Origin: Myxococcales bacterium
Lineage (GTDB): Bacteria; Myxococcota; Polyangia; Fen-1088
DNA: 13,380 bases
Direction: 5' to 3'
NCBI GenBank assembly: GCA_003153875.1
Contig: PMBY01000467.1
Span: forward strand, 11,218 to 24,597
Translations under genes and position numbers: made by a program
Shown here: positions 1-7,113 of the stretch, piece after piece
Position numbering within the stretch: position 1 is the stretch's first letter
Layout of the letters: each line of letters starts with the position of its first letter
The notes under the pieces: model-generated
Databases searched by the model: none
What the model saw: only the letters and a program-made list of their open reading frames with translations
What the model was told of the DNA's origin: nothing

Positions 1-1140
1 CATTCCCGCGAGCCCCAAGAATGGGAACACGACATTCAGCCAAGACAGGTACTGCACGCCAAACCCCGGGGTTAGGATGAGAAAGACCAGGAAGATCCAC
101 CCCAGACCAAGGAGAAGGGTGGCTGGCCGGCGCTCAGGCGGTAGTTGATTTGCGCGACGTCCGAAGCCCACGCCTATGATCGCGAGAAGAATGAGAAAGG
201 GCTTTCGCATGAGGGCCGCCATTGCCCAGCCCTGTGAGCGCAGGCCCAGCAAGAAATGAAATCCGGGAAGTCCCCAAGAACGCGCGTCGCTGGGATAGTC
301 GAAGACATTCTTCCTCATCGCCGCAAAGCAATGGGTCAGGTGGTACCCGTATCCCAGCAGCGACAGCGCCAGCATGCCCGTTGCGAACCAGGCCTTTTCA
401 CGCCGGGTGGGCAGCCAGAAGAAGAACAGCGGCACGGTGACAACGGGCACGAGTTTCACGTTGCAGGCCAGGCCGAGAAGGGCGCCGACGTGCCAGGCCG
501 GCTTGCCCCGCAGCGCCTGGCGCGCGGCCAGCAGGATCAACATCATGAAAACCGGGTCTGTGTTCCCGTGGTAGCCGCTCACCATGATGGAAACCGGGCT
601 GGCCCAGAACAGCAGGGCGGCCCAAAGTCCGCGGCGCGGGCCCCAGGCCCGGGATCCGAGGTCGTAGAGCAGAAGCCCGGTGACCACGTCCGACAGGATG
701 GCAGGCAGTCGAATCAGAAAGGGAAATCCGTTGGGCGCGTAGGGAACCAGAGGAGCCAGCAGCCACAACAGACCGCTCATCATGGGCGGGTGGTTGTAGT
801 GCCAGTAGTGCTGATAGATGGAAACGGTGCCGTTCTGAACGATGTAGTCCTTGAATTCCGACCAGTAGGCCACGTCGGTGCTGCCAAAGGTGGTGAGGGC
901 GAAATGCAATTTGATGGCGGTGGAAGTCAGCGCGGCGCACGCGAGCACGATGAGAGTCGACGTCTTGTGTGGGTTGGCCGCGGGCGCTTGTGCATCGCGC
1001 GCCAGCAAGACCTGGAACCATCGGTGCAAGATCGCCGGAAACCAAGATGACATCGCGGACAAAGCTACCAGGCCGCCCGCGAAATGTCGTGTTCGCGCAG
1101 AAACATGCACGAGTTTGACGTCGCAACCTGCGGCCGCCAT
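1..1140 (-). CDS. GT-C fold membrane glycosyltransferase (GT39/GT87 mannosyltransferase-like), C-terminus off the left edge
   Basis: The frame stays open for 380 codons from ATG at 1140 down to base 1 and has no stop inside the window, so the protein is cut at its C-terminus. Hydrophobic helices alternate with short loops throughout, as in polyprenyl-phosphate-sugar glycosyltransferases. An early periplasmic loop carries STDVAYW (Asp at about 89, a candidate catalytic acid). It is followed by YNHPPMM (115-121), GNTDPVFMM (192-200), a helix with CNVKLVP (226-232), and TPGFGVQYLSW (357-367) near the edge. These are hallmarks of this family as I know it. The likely role is transfer of a lipid-linked sugar to a cell-surface glycan; the substrate cannot be told. 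The start is uncertain. ATG at 1140 lies only 11 bases from the divergent hisB ATG and lacks a Shine-Dalgarno. ATG at 1053 (MSSWFP) would leave about 100 bases for promoters and loses no conserved part. Confidence 0.85.
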   Translation of the reverse strand, partial: MAAAGCDVKLVHVSARTRHFAGGLVALSAMSSWFPAILHRWFQVLLARDAQAPAANPHKTSTLIVLACAALTSTAIKLHFALTTFGSTDVAYWSEFKDYIVQNGTVSIYQHYWHYNHPPMMSGLLWLLAPLVPYAPNGFPFLIRLPAILSDVVTGLLLYDLGSRAWGPRRGLWAALLFWASPVSIMVSGYHGNTDPVFMMLILLAARQALRGKPAWHVGALLGLACNVKLVPVVTVPLFFFWLPTRREKAWFATGMLALSLLGYGYHLTHCFAAMRKNVFDYPSDARSWGLPGFHFLLGLRSQGWAMAALMRKPFLILLAIIGVGFGRRANQLPPERRPATLLLGLGWIFLVFLILTPGFGVQYLSWLNVVFPFLGLAGM

Positions 1141-1143
1141 AGT
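1115..1143 (+). promoter_or_regulatory. Candidate sigma70 promoter of the hisBHAF genes
   Basis: TTGACG (1115-1120) and CATAGT (1138-1143) are separated by exactly 17 bases. They match the -35 consensus at 5 of 6 and the -10 consensus at 4 of 6 positions. Transcription would begin around 1149-1151, at or just before the hisB ATG at 1152, giving a leaderless or nearly leaderless mRNA. The site overlaps the annotated N-terminus of the divergent glycosyltransferase, which is one reason to suspect that gene starts further in. This is prediction from sequence only. Confidence 0.45.
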
Positions 1144-1151
1144 TGGGGCAC

Positions 1152-1745
1152 ATGCGCCAGGCCACTGTCGAACGAAACACGAAGGAAACCCAGATCAGCG
1201 TGGTGTTGAACCTGGACGGCTCGGGGCAGCGCCACATCGCGACCCCGCTGCCCTTCTTCAACCACATGCTCGATTCATTCGGCCGGCACAGCTTGGTCGA
1301 CCTCGAGATCGTTGCGCGCGGCGACGTCGAAGTCGACGGGCACCACACCGTGGAAGACGTGGGGATCTGCCTGGGCCAGGCCTTTCGCGAGGCCCTGGGC
1401 GACAAGCGCGGCATCGCGCGTTTCGGCGACGCAGCCATCCCAATGGACGAGGCCCTGGCCCGCGCGGCCGTGGACTTCGGTGGCCGTGGCTGCTTGGTCT
1501 ATCTCGCCGACCATCTCAAGGGCCGGCGCATCGGCGACTTCGATGCCGAGTTGGCGCGCGAGTTTTTCGCGGGGTTCGCCTCCACGGCGCTGTGCAACCT
1601 GCACCTCCAAACCGTTTACGGCGAGAACACCCATCACGCGATGGAAGCGCTGTGGAAAGCCTTTGCGCGCGCCGTGCGTGCGGCGGTGCAACTGGATCCG
1701 CGCGAGCGCGACGTGCCGTCGACCAAGGGGACGCTGACGGCGTAG
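1152..1745 (+). CDS. hisB: Imidazoleglycerol-phosphate dehydratase (HisB)
   Basis: This 197-residue protein dehydrates imidazoleglycerol phosphate to imidazoleacetol phosphate in histidine synthesis. It is the monofunctional dehydratase, without a histidinol-phosphatase domain. The family signatures are plain: RNTKET at residues 8-13, FNHMLDSFGRH at 36-46, the metal-binding HHTVED at 64-69, the second pair NTHHAMEALWKAFARA at 159-174, and the C-terminal STKGTL. I chose ATG at 1152 because family members begin just before the RxTKET motif. A TTG at 1143 would add only three residues. There is no strong Shine-Dalgarno, which fits the near-leaderless promoter proposed just upstream. It heads the hisB-hisH-hisA-hisF run, with hisH starting 14 bases after its stop. 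Confidence 0.97.
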   Translation: MRQATVERNTKETQISVVLNLDGSGQRHIATPLPFFNHMLDSFGRHSLVDLEIVARGDVEVDGHHTVEDVGICLGQAFREALGDKRGIARFGDAAIPMDEALARAAVDFGGRGCLVYLADHLKGRRIGDFDAELAREFFAGFASTALCNLHLQTVYGENTHHAMEALWKAFARAVRAAVQLDPRERDVPSTKGTLTA

Positions 1746-1759
1746 GCCCGAAGTCATCT

Positions 1760-2392
1760 ATGGTCAAGCCCCGGATCGCCATCGTCGACAGTGGCAGCGG
1801 CAACCTACGCAGCGTGGAAAAGGCGCTGGCGAGCGTGGGCGCCGACGCCTTCATCACCAGCGACGCCGACCAAGTGGCCCGCGCCGACAAGATCGTGGTG
1901 CCTGGTCAGGGCGCGTTTGGCGGATGCGTGGCCGGGCTAGACCGCGGGGGCGGCGCCTTGCGCACGGCTGTCATGCAGGCCATCGGCAAGGGAACTCCCT
2001 TTCTCGGCATCTGCATCGGCATGCAGATGCTTTTCGAGGGCAGCGACGAGGATCCTTCCTGCAAGGGCCTGGGGGTTTTCCCTGGCCGGGTGGTCCGTTT
2101 CGCCATCGCGCCGCCGCTGAAAGTGCCCCACATGGGTTGGAATGCCTGCCGGCACGAAGCGGCTGCTGGCCGCGCGGCTGTGTTGCGCGACACGCCCGAT
2201 GGCACCTACTTCTACTTTGTGCACAGCTACTTCCCGCTACCCACCCGCGACGCCGACATCGCTCTCACCGCCGAACACGGCGTGAGGTTCTGCGCGGCCG
2301 TGGCGCGCGACAATCTTTTCGCCTGCCAGTTCCATCCGGAGAAGAGCCAGCGCGCAGGCTTGGCCGTGCTCAACCGCTTTGTCGGCTTGTAG
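1760..2392 (+). CDS. hisH: Imidazole glycerol phosphate synthase, glutaminase subunit (HisH)
   Basis: This 210-residue class I glutamine amidotransferase releases ammonia from glutamine and channels it to HisF. It begins RIAIVDSGSGNLRSVEKAL, the usual N-terminal strand and glycine loop. The nucleophile elbow is FLGICIGMQ with Cys85, and the rest of the triad is His192 and Glu194 in FHPEKSQ. YFVHSY (152-157) is another family hallmark. The oxyanion-strand segment reads VPGQGAF. Length is normal. It sits 14 bases after hisB and 11 bases before hisA, and its partner HisF is encoded two genes downstream, so all parts of the synthase are in one transcription unit. Confidence 0.97.
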   Translation: MVKPRIAIVDSGSGNLRSVEKALASVGADAFITSDADQVARADKIVVPGQGAFGGCVAGLDRGGGALRTAVMQAIGKGTPFLGICIGMQMLFEGSDEDPSCKGLGVFPGRVVRFAIAPPLKVPHMGWNACRHEAAAGRAAVLRDTPDGTYFYFVHSYFPLPTRDADIALTAEHGVRFCAAVARDNLFACQFHPEKSQRAGLAVLNRFVGL

Positions 2393-2403
2393 AAAGTCCC
2401 AGC

Positions 2404-3135
2404 ATGTTGGTTTTTCCCGCAATTGATCTGATGAACGGCCAGGCGGTACGCCTGCAACAGGGACGCCGCGACAGCGCGAAGGTCTATTCCAGCAATCCGC
2501 CGGAGCTGGCACGCGCCTTTGCCGCGGCCGGCGCGCCCCGTCTGCACGTCGTGGATCTCGATGCAGCCTTCACCGGCGGCACGCAGAACAACCATGAAAC
2601 CATCAAAGCCATCCTGGCCGCGACGACCATGGACGTGGAGGTTGGCGGCGGCGTGCGCACGGTGGAGGCCTGCGAGCGGCTGTTCGCGCTGGGTGCGCGC
2701 TTCGCGGTCATGGGCACCGCAGCCATCAAGACACCCGAATTGGTGGCCGAGGCTTGCCGCCGTTTCCCCAAGCGCATCGTGGTCGCAGTGGACGCACGCG
2801 AGGGCAAGGTCGCCGTCGAGGGATGGACCGAGGACACGAAGAGCGACGCGCTGGACGTCGGCCTGGCCGTGGCACAAGCGGGCGCAGCCGCCGTGCTCTA
2901 CACCGACATCGGCCGCGACGGCATGCGCAGCGGACCCAATCTGGAAGCCACCGCGCGACTCGCGGCCAAGATTGCTCCTTGCGCGGTCATCGCCTCGGGC
3001 GGCATGGCGCACCTGCAGGACATCGATCAGGTGAAGACCACGGGGGCGCAAGCCGTCGTGATCGGCAAGGCCATCTACGAGGGCATGTTCACTGTGGCAC
3101 AGGCGCTGGCACGCGCGGCCCAGGGAGCAACATAG
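2404..3135 (+). CDS. hisA: ProFAR isomerase (HisA)
   Basis: 1-(5-phosphoribosyl)-5-[(5-phosphoribosylamino)methylideneamino]imidazole-4-carboxamide isomerase is a 243-residue TIM barrel. It carries out the Amadori rearrangement that makes the HisF substrate. The N-terminal FPAIDLMNG supplies catalytic Asp8 and YTDIGRDGM supplies Asp168. The two half-barrel phosphate sites are visible as VGGGVRT (80-86) and ASGGMAHL (197-204). Nothing suggests the dual HisA/TrpF (PriA) form, though sequence reading alone cannot exclude it. The ATG lies 11 bases after hisH, and hisF follows after a gap of 4 bases. Confidence 0.96.
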   Translation: MLVFPAIDLMNGQAVRLQQGRRDSAKVYSSNPPELARAFAAAGAPRLHVVDLDAAFTGGTQNNHETIKAILAATTMDVEVGGGVRTVEACERLFALGARFAVMGTAAIKTPELVAEACRRFPKRIVVAVDAREGKVAVEGWTEDTKSDALDVGLAVAQAGAAAVLYTDIGRDGMRSGPNLEATARLAAKIAPCAVIASGGMAHLQDIDQVKTTGAQAVVIGKAIYEGMFTVAQALARAAQGAT

Positions 3136-3139
3136 CGGC

Positions 3140-3907
3140 ATGCTGGCGCGACGGATCATTCCCTGTCTCGACGTGGACGCGGGCCGCGTGAAGAAGGGAA
3201 TTCGCTTCAAGCAACTGCGCGACGCCGGCGATCCGGTGGAAGTTGCGGCGGCCTATGATCAGCAAGGCGCCGATGAGATCTGCTTTCTCGACATCACGGC
3301 TTCGTCCGACAACCGCGCCACCATGCTTGAAGTGGTGCGCATAACCGCCGAGCAGGTCTTCCTGCCGCTCACCGTGGGCGGCGGTGTGCGTAGCGTGGAG
3401 GACGTGCGCAAGTTGCTGCTGGCTGGGGCTGACAAGGCTGGCATCAACACCGCTGCCGTCGCCGACCCCGAGTTGGTCCGTCGCGCCTCGGAAGCCTTTG
3501 GCAGCCAGGCCATCGTGGTCGCGGTGGATGCCCGGCACCGGCCCGACCGGCCCGGCAACTGGGAGGTCTTCACCCACGGCGGCCGCAAGCCCACCGACAT
3601 CGACGCGGTGGCTTGGTGCGCGCGCATGGCCGAGCTGGGCGCGGGGGAAATCCTGCTCACCAGCATGGATCGCGACGGCACGCGCGACGGCTTCGACCTG
3701 GAACTGACCCGCGCCGTGGCTGACCGCGTGCCCATCCCGGTCATCGCATCGGGCGGAGTGGGCACGCTGGAACATCTCTACCAGGGCGTGGTCGAAGGCG
3801 GCGCCGATGCAGTGTTGGCTGCTTCGATCTTCCACTTCGGCGAATTCACGGTAGGCCAGGCGCGCAATTACCTTCGCGCCCGGGGCGTGCCGGTGCGTGA
3901 AGGTTGA
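3140..3907 (+). CDS. hisF: Imidazole glycerol phosphate synthase, cyclase subunit (HisF)
   Basis: This 255-residue TIM barrel uses ammonia from HisH to convert PRFAR to imidazoleglycerol phosphate and AICAR. The catalytic pair Asp11 ([13 protein letters not shown]) and Asp130 (VVAVDARH) fall at the same residue numbers as in the well-studied Thermotoga enzyme. Also present are TVGGGVRS (78-85), [10 protein letters not shown] from 176, and [11 protein letters not shown] toward the C-terminus. The stretch DKAGINTAA (98-106) has Ala-Gly where Thermotoga HisF has Val-Ser, next to the phosphate-binding loop; I read this as natural variation. It ends the contiguous his run. The next his gene, hisI, lies about 3.2 kb on, beyond two genes of opposite strand. 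Confidence 0.97.
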   Translation: MLARRIIPCLDVDAGRVKKGIRFKQLRDAGDPVEVAAAYDQQGADEICFLDITASSDNRATMLEVVRITAEQVFLPLTVGGGVRSVEDVRKLLLAGADKAGINTAAVADPELVRRASEAFGSQAIVVAVDARHRPDRPGNWEVFTHGGRKPTDIDAVAWCARMAELGAGEILLTSMDRDGTRDGFDLELTRAVADRVPIPVIASGGVGTLEHLYQGVVEGGADAVLAASIFHFGEFTVGQARNYLRARGVPVREG

Positions 3908-3965
3908 TCGACTGCGAGCCCCGCGTGTGCTGCACAAGCGGCGTGACTTCGTCGTCGCAGGTGGG
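3908..3965. other. Convergent gap between hisF and the beta-barrel gene, with a weak inverted repeat
   Basis: This 58-base spacer separates the stops of two convergent genes. CTGCGA (3912-3917) and TCGCAG (3955-3960) are a perfect 6-base inverted repeat enclosing a second small GTGC...GCAC hairpin. There is no T-tract on either strand, so a classical intrinsic terminator is not supported. A bidirectional structural terminator is possible but unproven. Confidence 0.3.
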
Positions 3966-4628
3966 TCAGAAATGTAACTGACCGTTGAATTCGAGGGATA
4001 CGGTGCTGAGAAACGGGGCGTTTGATCGACGGGCCTGCGGCTCGGCAAAGCTGCTGAACTGCACGCCATGGTAAAGCACGCGGCCGCCAACCGACCACCA
4101 GGGGTCCAGCCAGAAATCGAGGCCGCCACCCAGCTGGAACCCGCCGCCCGAAGCGATTTCCGAGCTGAACGAGTCAGCGAGAACGTACGCACCAACACCA
4201 CCCTGAAGGAACGGCTGGAACTGCGCGTTGGGCATGGGGAGGATCACTTTCAGGTCGATGGTTATTTGGGTCAGGGACAGGTAGTCCACCGTGTCGCCCC
4301 AGGCATCGGTCACGTCGTTGTGGAATCCCTGGCCGAGGCCGAGTTCCAGCGCGAACGTGGGGTTGAGTCGGAAGCCCAACATCAGATTGTACCCGCCCCC
4401 GGCGGTGAGAAAATCCACAGCGACGTTCGCTTGGTTGACAACTTCGTCGCCAAACGCGCCGAACCCCAGATACAGCCCCGAGCGGTCTAGGGGCGGGCCG
4501 CCGGCCGTTGGGGCGCCGTACGATTGATAGGGCGCCGGATACCCATACTGGGCCCATGCTGCGCCGGGTGCGAGCAAGGCCAGACCGAAGACAGCGATGA
4601 GCAGCAAGTGGCGTTGGAAAAATAGCAT
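3966..4628 (-). CDS. Outer-membrane beta-barrel protein with signal peptide
   Basis: This 220-residue secreted protein has a hydrophobic N-terminal segment and a good signal peptidase I site after GAAWA (residue 26), followed by a Tyr/Pro/Gly-rich stretch. From about residue 50 it alternates polar and hydrophobic residues with many Gly and aromatics (LYLGFGAFGD, GGGYNLMLGFRL, FALELGLGQGF, QPFLQGGVGAYVL, FQLGGGLDFWL). This is the pattern of an OmpA/OmpW-like or porin-family barrel of about eight strands. The C-terminus ends in SLEFNGQLHF, an alternating strand with terminal Phe typical of BAM-inserted proteins. I chose the ATG at 4628 over the in-frame ATG at 4646 because AGGAG lies 7 bases upstream of it. 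It follows the lipoprotein gene by about 100 bases on the same strand and may be cotranscribed. Cargo or function is unknown. Confidence 0.8.
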   Translation of the reverse strand: MLFFQRHLLLIAVFGLALLAPGAAWAQYGYPAPYQSYGAPTAGGPPLDRSGLYLGFGAFGDEVVNQANVAVDFLTAGGGYNLMLGFRLNPTFALELGLGQGFHNDVTDAWGDTVDYLSLTQITIDLKVILPMPNAQFQPFLQGGVGAYVLADSFSSEIASGGGFQLGGGLDFWLDPWWSVGGRVLYHGVQFSSFAEPQARRSNAPFLSTVSLEFNGQLHF

Positions 4629-4635
4629 GGCTACG

Positions 4636-4640
4636 CTCCT
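4636..4640 (-). promoter_or_regulatory. Shine-Dalgarno that fixes the start of the beta-barrel gene
   Basis: AGGAG on the minus strand sits 7 bases before ATG 4628. The upstream in-frame ATG at 4646 has no comparable site, so the six-residue longer reading is unlikely. Confidence 0.7.
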
Positions 4641-4732
4641 TTGCATTTGGACGGCTGGGTTTGAGCGATATTCACGACTGGCTCCGCAGGGTAGTACAGA
4701 ATGTGCCAGTCACTGACCGTCGCGAGCTAGTG

Positions 4733-6796
4733 CTACGACCCGGGGATGTAGAACTTCACGTCGGGATTGATCCATCCCGTGTAGATGCTCCAGTTGTACA
4801 GGTGATACTGCTGGCGAATGCTGAGATTGGCCGGCGGGTCATCCAGATTGCAGCCACCATTGGCGTAGATCCAGACAGTCGTCTCATCGTACATGATGAC
4901 TTCCTCTTTGCCGTCCCCGCAAAGATCGGCGTGCATAGCAAAGCTCTGCACACTGGAACCGGAATAGGGGAAGCTGGCCACGGTCTTGTCATAGCCGTCG
5001 TAGATGTAGGTTCCTGTGCCGCCGCTGCCATCCGACGCGCCGTCGCGACGATACGAGAAAATGAAATCGCTACCTTTCCCGTCCCAGTTGTTCATGTTCT
5101 CTGTCACAGTCAGCCAGCCCGAGTTGGTGGGACGGTTCTCTTTCCACAAGAGGGTGTCGTCGTAGGTCACGAGCACGTTGTTGGACTTGAAACCTTCCGC
5201 GGCTGTGCGCAAACGGTCCAGCAGAACCACCTCGAGGCCTGGCTTGTCGGTTCGGTACTCGCCGATTCCGATCTGCTGAGCTTCTATCGTGTGGCTGTCC
5301 TTCCACAGCTGTTTACCCGTCTTCCAATCAAACGCGGCCGCCACGTCCCCATTGACGACGATCTCGTAGCCGTTTGTTGGATTGGCGTCAATGTCGGCTG
5401 TGGCGATGGAATCTGCATGCATCTTGAGAACTGTCGTGGTCCATTGCGTGCTGCCATCGCTCTCCAGAAAATCGTAGCCGCACATGACTTCGTCTTTGCC
5501 ATCACCGTCCCAATCGTAGGCCAAAGGATAGTGCCCTGTGCCGAAGTCGGACCCCGACGTATCGCTGGTAATCACGGTCTTGTGATTCCACAGTACCGTG
5601 CCGGCTTTGGTGGCGGGGACGGTGGTCGTGTCGTCGATGCCGACGATCGCCCACGCTTGTGAGTAGCGGGTCTTGACGATGATGTCCTGTGGCCACTTCT
5701 TGCCTCGCAGATTGGCAAAAGCGATCGAGTCATTGGAACCCGCTTTGGGCAGGGTAATCGTGCGCATCACCGTCCCGGTCGTTCCATCGAGCACGGTCAT
5801 GGTGGTGGTGCTCATGTTGACGAAGACCTCGGACTTGCCGTCCCCGTCCATGTCGTAGACTTGAATGGGAATGTCCGAGCTGGCGGTATGGGTCGGGCCG
5901 GGCGTTCCGTGCTGCCACAGTTGCTTGCCCTTGAGGTCGTACGCCGTCACGCAGACCGCGAACTGGGGACCGTAGGCGCCTAGGGCCGTCTGGTCCGTGG
6001 GCTGAGCCACGACGATTTCCATCTTGCCATCGCCGTTGATGTCGCCCAGCCGCATTCCCGGACAACCGCCAGAAGTCTTCATGCTGAAAGTGCTCACTTG
6101 CACCGGTATGCCGCTGGCTGTGGTTCCCGCAACCGCTGAAGTCGTGCCGCCAGTGACCTTGGTGCCACCGGACGTCGTGACTCCGCCACTTGTGGTGACC
6201 CCGCCGCTCGTGGTGATACCGCCGCTAGCCTTGGTCGTCCCACCGGCTGCCGTCGTCCCACCGGCCACCGTGGTACCGCCGGCTGCCGTCGTCCCACCGG
6301 CCACCGTGGTACCGCCGGCTGCCGTCGTGCCACCAGTGCGAACCGTGCCACCTATATTCCCAGCCCCGCCGGTGACGACGGTACCAGCGGTAGTCCCGAA
6401 CCCGCCGCTCGCGAGGATTCCGCCAGAGCCAGCTCCTCCCGCACTGCCGCCGCCGGAGTCGACACTCCCCGCGACGCCGCCGTTGCCAGTTACGCCTGCC
6501 CCACCACCGGGAACTACGGTGCCTGCCACGGGCCCCACACCCGCAGTGCCAGACGCGCCTGCTGGACCACCGCTGTTGCCAGCCGAGCTAGCGTCTCCGC
6601 CGACGGCCGCCGAGCCACCCAGGGGCGGAGCGATGCTGCCGGCGCTCGCGCTGCCGCCCTGGCCTGTCGTGAAGCCGCCAGAATTGCCACTGCTGTGAGC
6701 CGACGATCCTTGGCCACAGCCGATCGATGAGAGCAGCAACACCAGGCCAGCTCCGGCCAACAACCCGGAGGCGGTCCTCAGTGATTTCCTGGTCAT
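4733..6796 (-). CDS. Lipoprotein with Gly/Thr-rich linker and FG-GAP/VCBS-like calcium repeats (possible rhamnogalacturonan-lyase-like propeller)
   Basis: This 687-residue exported protein starts MTRKS, then a hydrophobic core, then Cys27 in SSIGC. That is a lipoprotein-like signal, although Ser rather than Leu stands at -3. Residues 28-230 are a low-complexity Gly/Ser/Thr/Ala linker that includes hexapeptides of the GGTTAA/GGTTVA type. From about 250 come blades with calcium-loop motifs: GDINGDGKMEIVV (251), YDMDGDGKSEVFV (314), YDWDGDGKDEVMC (427), ADIDANPTNGYEIVV (467) and ADLCGDGKEEVIM (623). The order of blade motifs and the ending with IYANG, YNWSIYTGW resemble the eight-bladed propeller of PL11 rhamnogalacturonan lyases, but I cannot verify activity. 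ATG 6796 is preferred over the upstream in-frame ATG at 6871 because it begins the signal peptide and has AAGGA 6 bases upstream. Sampled base composition is clearly lower in GC than the his genes. Confidence 0.8.
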   Translation of the reverse strand: MTRKSLRTASGLLAGAGLVLLLSSIGCGQGSSAHSSGNSGGFTTGQGGSASAGSIAPPLGGSAAVGGDASSAGNSGGPAGASGTAGVGPVAGTVVPGGGAGVTGNGGVAGSVDSGGGSAGGAGSGGILASGGFGTTAGTVVTGGAGNIGGTVRTGGTTAAGGTTVAGGTTAAGGTTVAGGTTAAGGTTKASGGITTSGGVTTSGGVTTSGGTKVTGGTTSAVAGTTASGIPVQVSTFSMKTSGGCPGMRLGDINGDGKMEIVVAQPTDQTALGAYGPQFAVCVTAYDLKGKQLWQHGTPGPTHTASSDIPIQVYDMDGDGKSEVFVNMSTTTMTVLDGTTGTVMRTITLPKAGSNDSIAFANLRGKKWPQDIIVKTRYSQAWAIVGIDDTTTVPATKAGTVLWNHKTVITSDTSGSDFGTGHYPLAYDWDGDGKDEVMCGYDFLESDGSTQWTTTVLKMHADSIATADIDANPTNGYEIVVNGDVAAAFDWKTGKQLWKDSHTIEAQQIGIGEYRTDKPGLEVVLLDRLRTAAEGFKSNNVLVTYDDTLLWKENRPTNSGWLTVTENMNNWDGKGSDFIFSYRRDGASDGSGGTGTYIYDGYDKTVASFPYSGSSVQSFAMHADLCGDGKEEVIMYDETTVWIYANGGCNLDDPPANLSIRQQYHLYNWSIYTGWINPDVKFYIPGS
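6232..6342. repeat. 36-base tandem repeat inside the lipoprotein linker
   Basis: Two identical 36-base units at 6243-6278 and 6279-6314 are followed by a partial third unit from 6315 that diverges after about 14 bases, and are preceded by about 11 matching bases. Read on the minus strand, each unit encodes 12 residues, two copies of GGTT plus VA or AA. The repeat length is a multiple of three, so copy-number change would keep the frame and only lengthen or shorten the linker. Confidence 0.85.
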
Positions 6797-7113
6797 GGTA
6801 CTTCCTTTCACAACTTCCGAGCGTCCAGGAACCCTTGCGGTGGTCGCCTGCGGGACTGTAGACACATACAAACGACATAGTGGGCTGGGGACGGTTCTTG
6901 CTGCGGACGCCGTCTTCCGACGACGTAAACGCCAGCCCGACGAATATTGTACTCTGCCGCGCCCTAATCAGGCCAGCGCCAGCCCGTCAATTCAGCAAGT
7001 ATCTGCCATGTCCCCACCGATGGTATTTCTGTGCTCGCGTTAGGGCTGGCGCACTTCCCCCTACTTCATCCTGTATGGAATTGTCTGACAGAAATGCGGT
7101 AGACATTGCCATC
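6797..7113. other. Divergent intergenic region between the lipoprotein gene and hisI
   Basis: About 317 bases with no convincing gene must hold promoters for both the minus-strand surface genes and hisI. It is lower in GC than the coding regions (32 of 60 bases are G or C in 7021-7080). GCGCCAGCCC (6976-6985) and GGGCTGGCGC (7043-7052) form a perfect 10-base inverted repeat with a 57-base loop. Related GCCAGCCC/GGGCTGGG words recur at about 6892 and 6932. I could not pick a convincing -35/-10 pair on either strand, and I saw no T-box, riboswitch core or his leader peptide. Confidence 0.4.
6803..6807 (-). promoter_or_regulatory. Shine-Dalgarno that fixes the lipoprotein start
   Basis: AAGGA within GAAAGGAAG on the minus strand lies 6 bases before ATG 6796. 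This supports starting the protein at MTRKS and not 25 codons further upstream. Confidence 0.7.

Noticed and set aside
256..1438. Long frames on both strands over the glycosyltransferase region
   Set aside because: The frame with membrane helices and family motifs is the minus-strand one that is open to the left edge; the others are Arg/Gly/Gln-rich shadows.
4676..4711. Seven-base inverted repeat GACTGGC/GCCAGTC and a TGGCAC word ahead of the beta-barrel gene
   Set aside because: The arms are short and 22 bases apart. The TGGCAC could hint at a sigma54 promoter, but the required GC at the -12 position is absent.
4661..5662. A 333-codon open frame on the plus strand opposite the lipoprotein gene
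   Set aside because: It lies wholly antisense to a gene with signal peptide, calcium-loop motifs and Shine-Dalgarno, and its translation shows no recognisable domain. It is a by-product of low stop frequency.
6232..6342. Direct repeats considered as a CRISPR array
   Set aside because: Units are directly adjacent without spacers, are in frame, and encode a low-complexity protein linker; no cas genes are near.
6024..6698. A 224-codon plus-strand frame of Pro/Val repeats
   Set aside because: It is the complement of the Gly/Thr linker repeats; the regular PPAAVVPP pattern is the shadow of GGTTAA codons.
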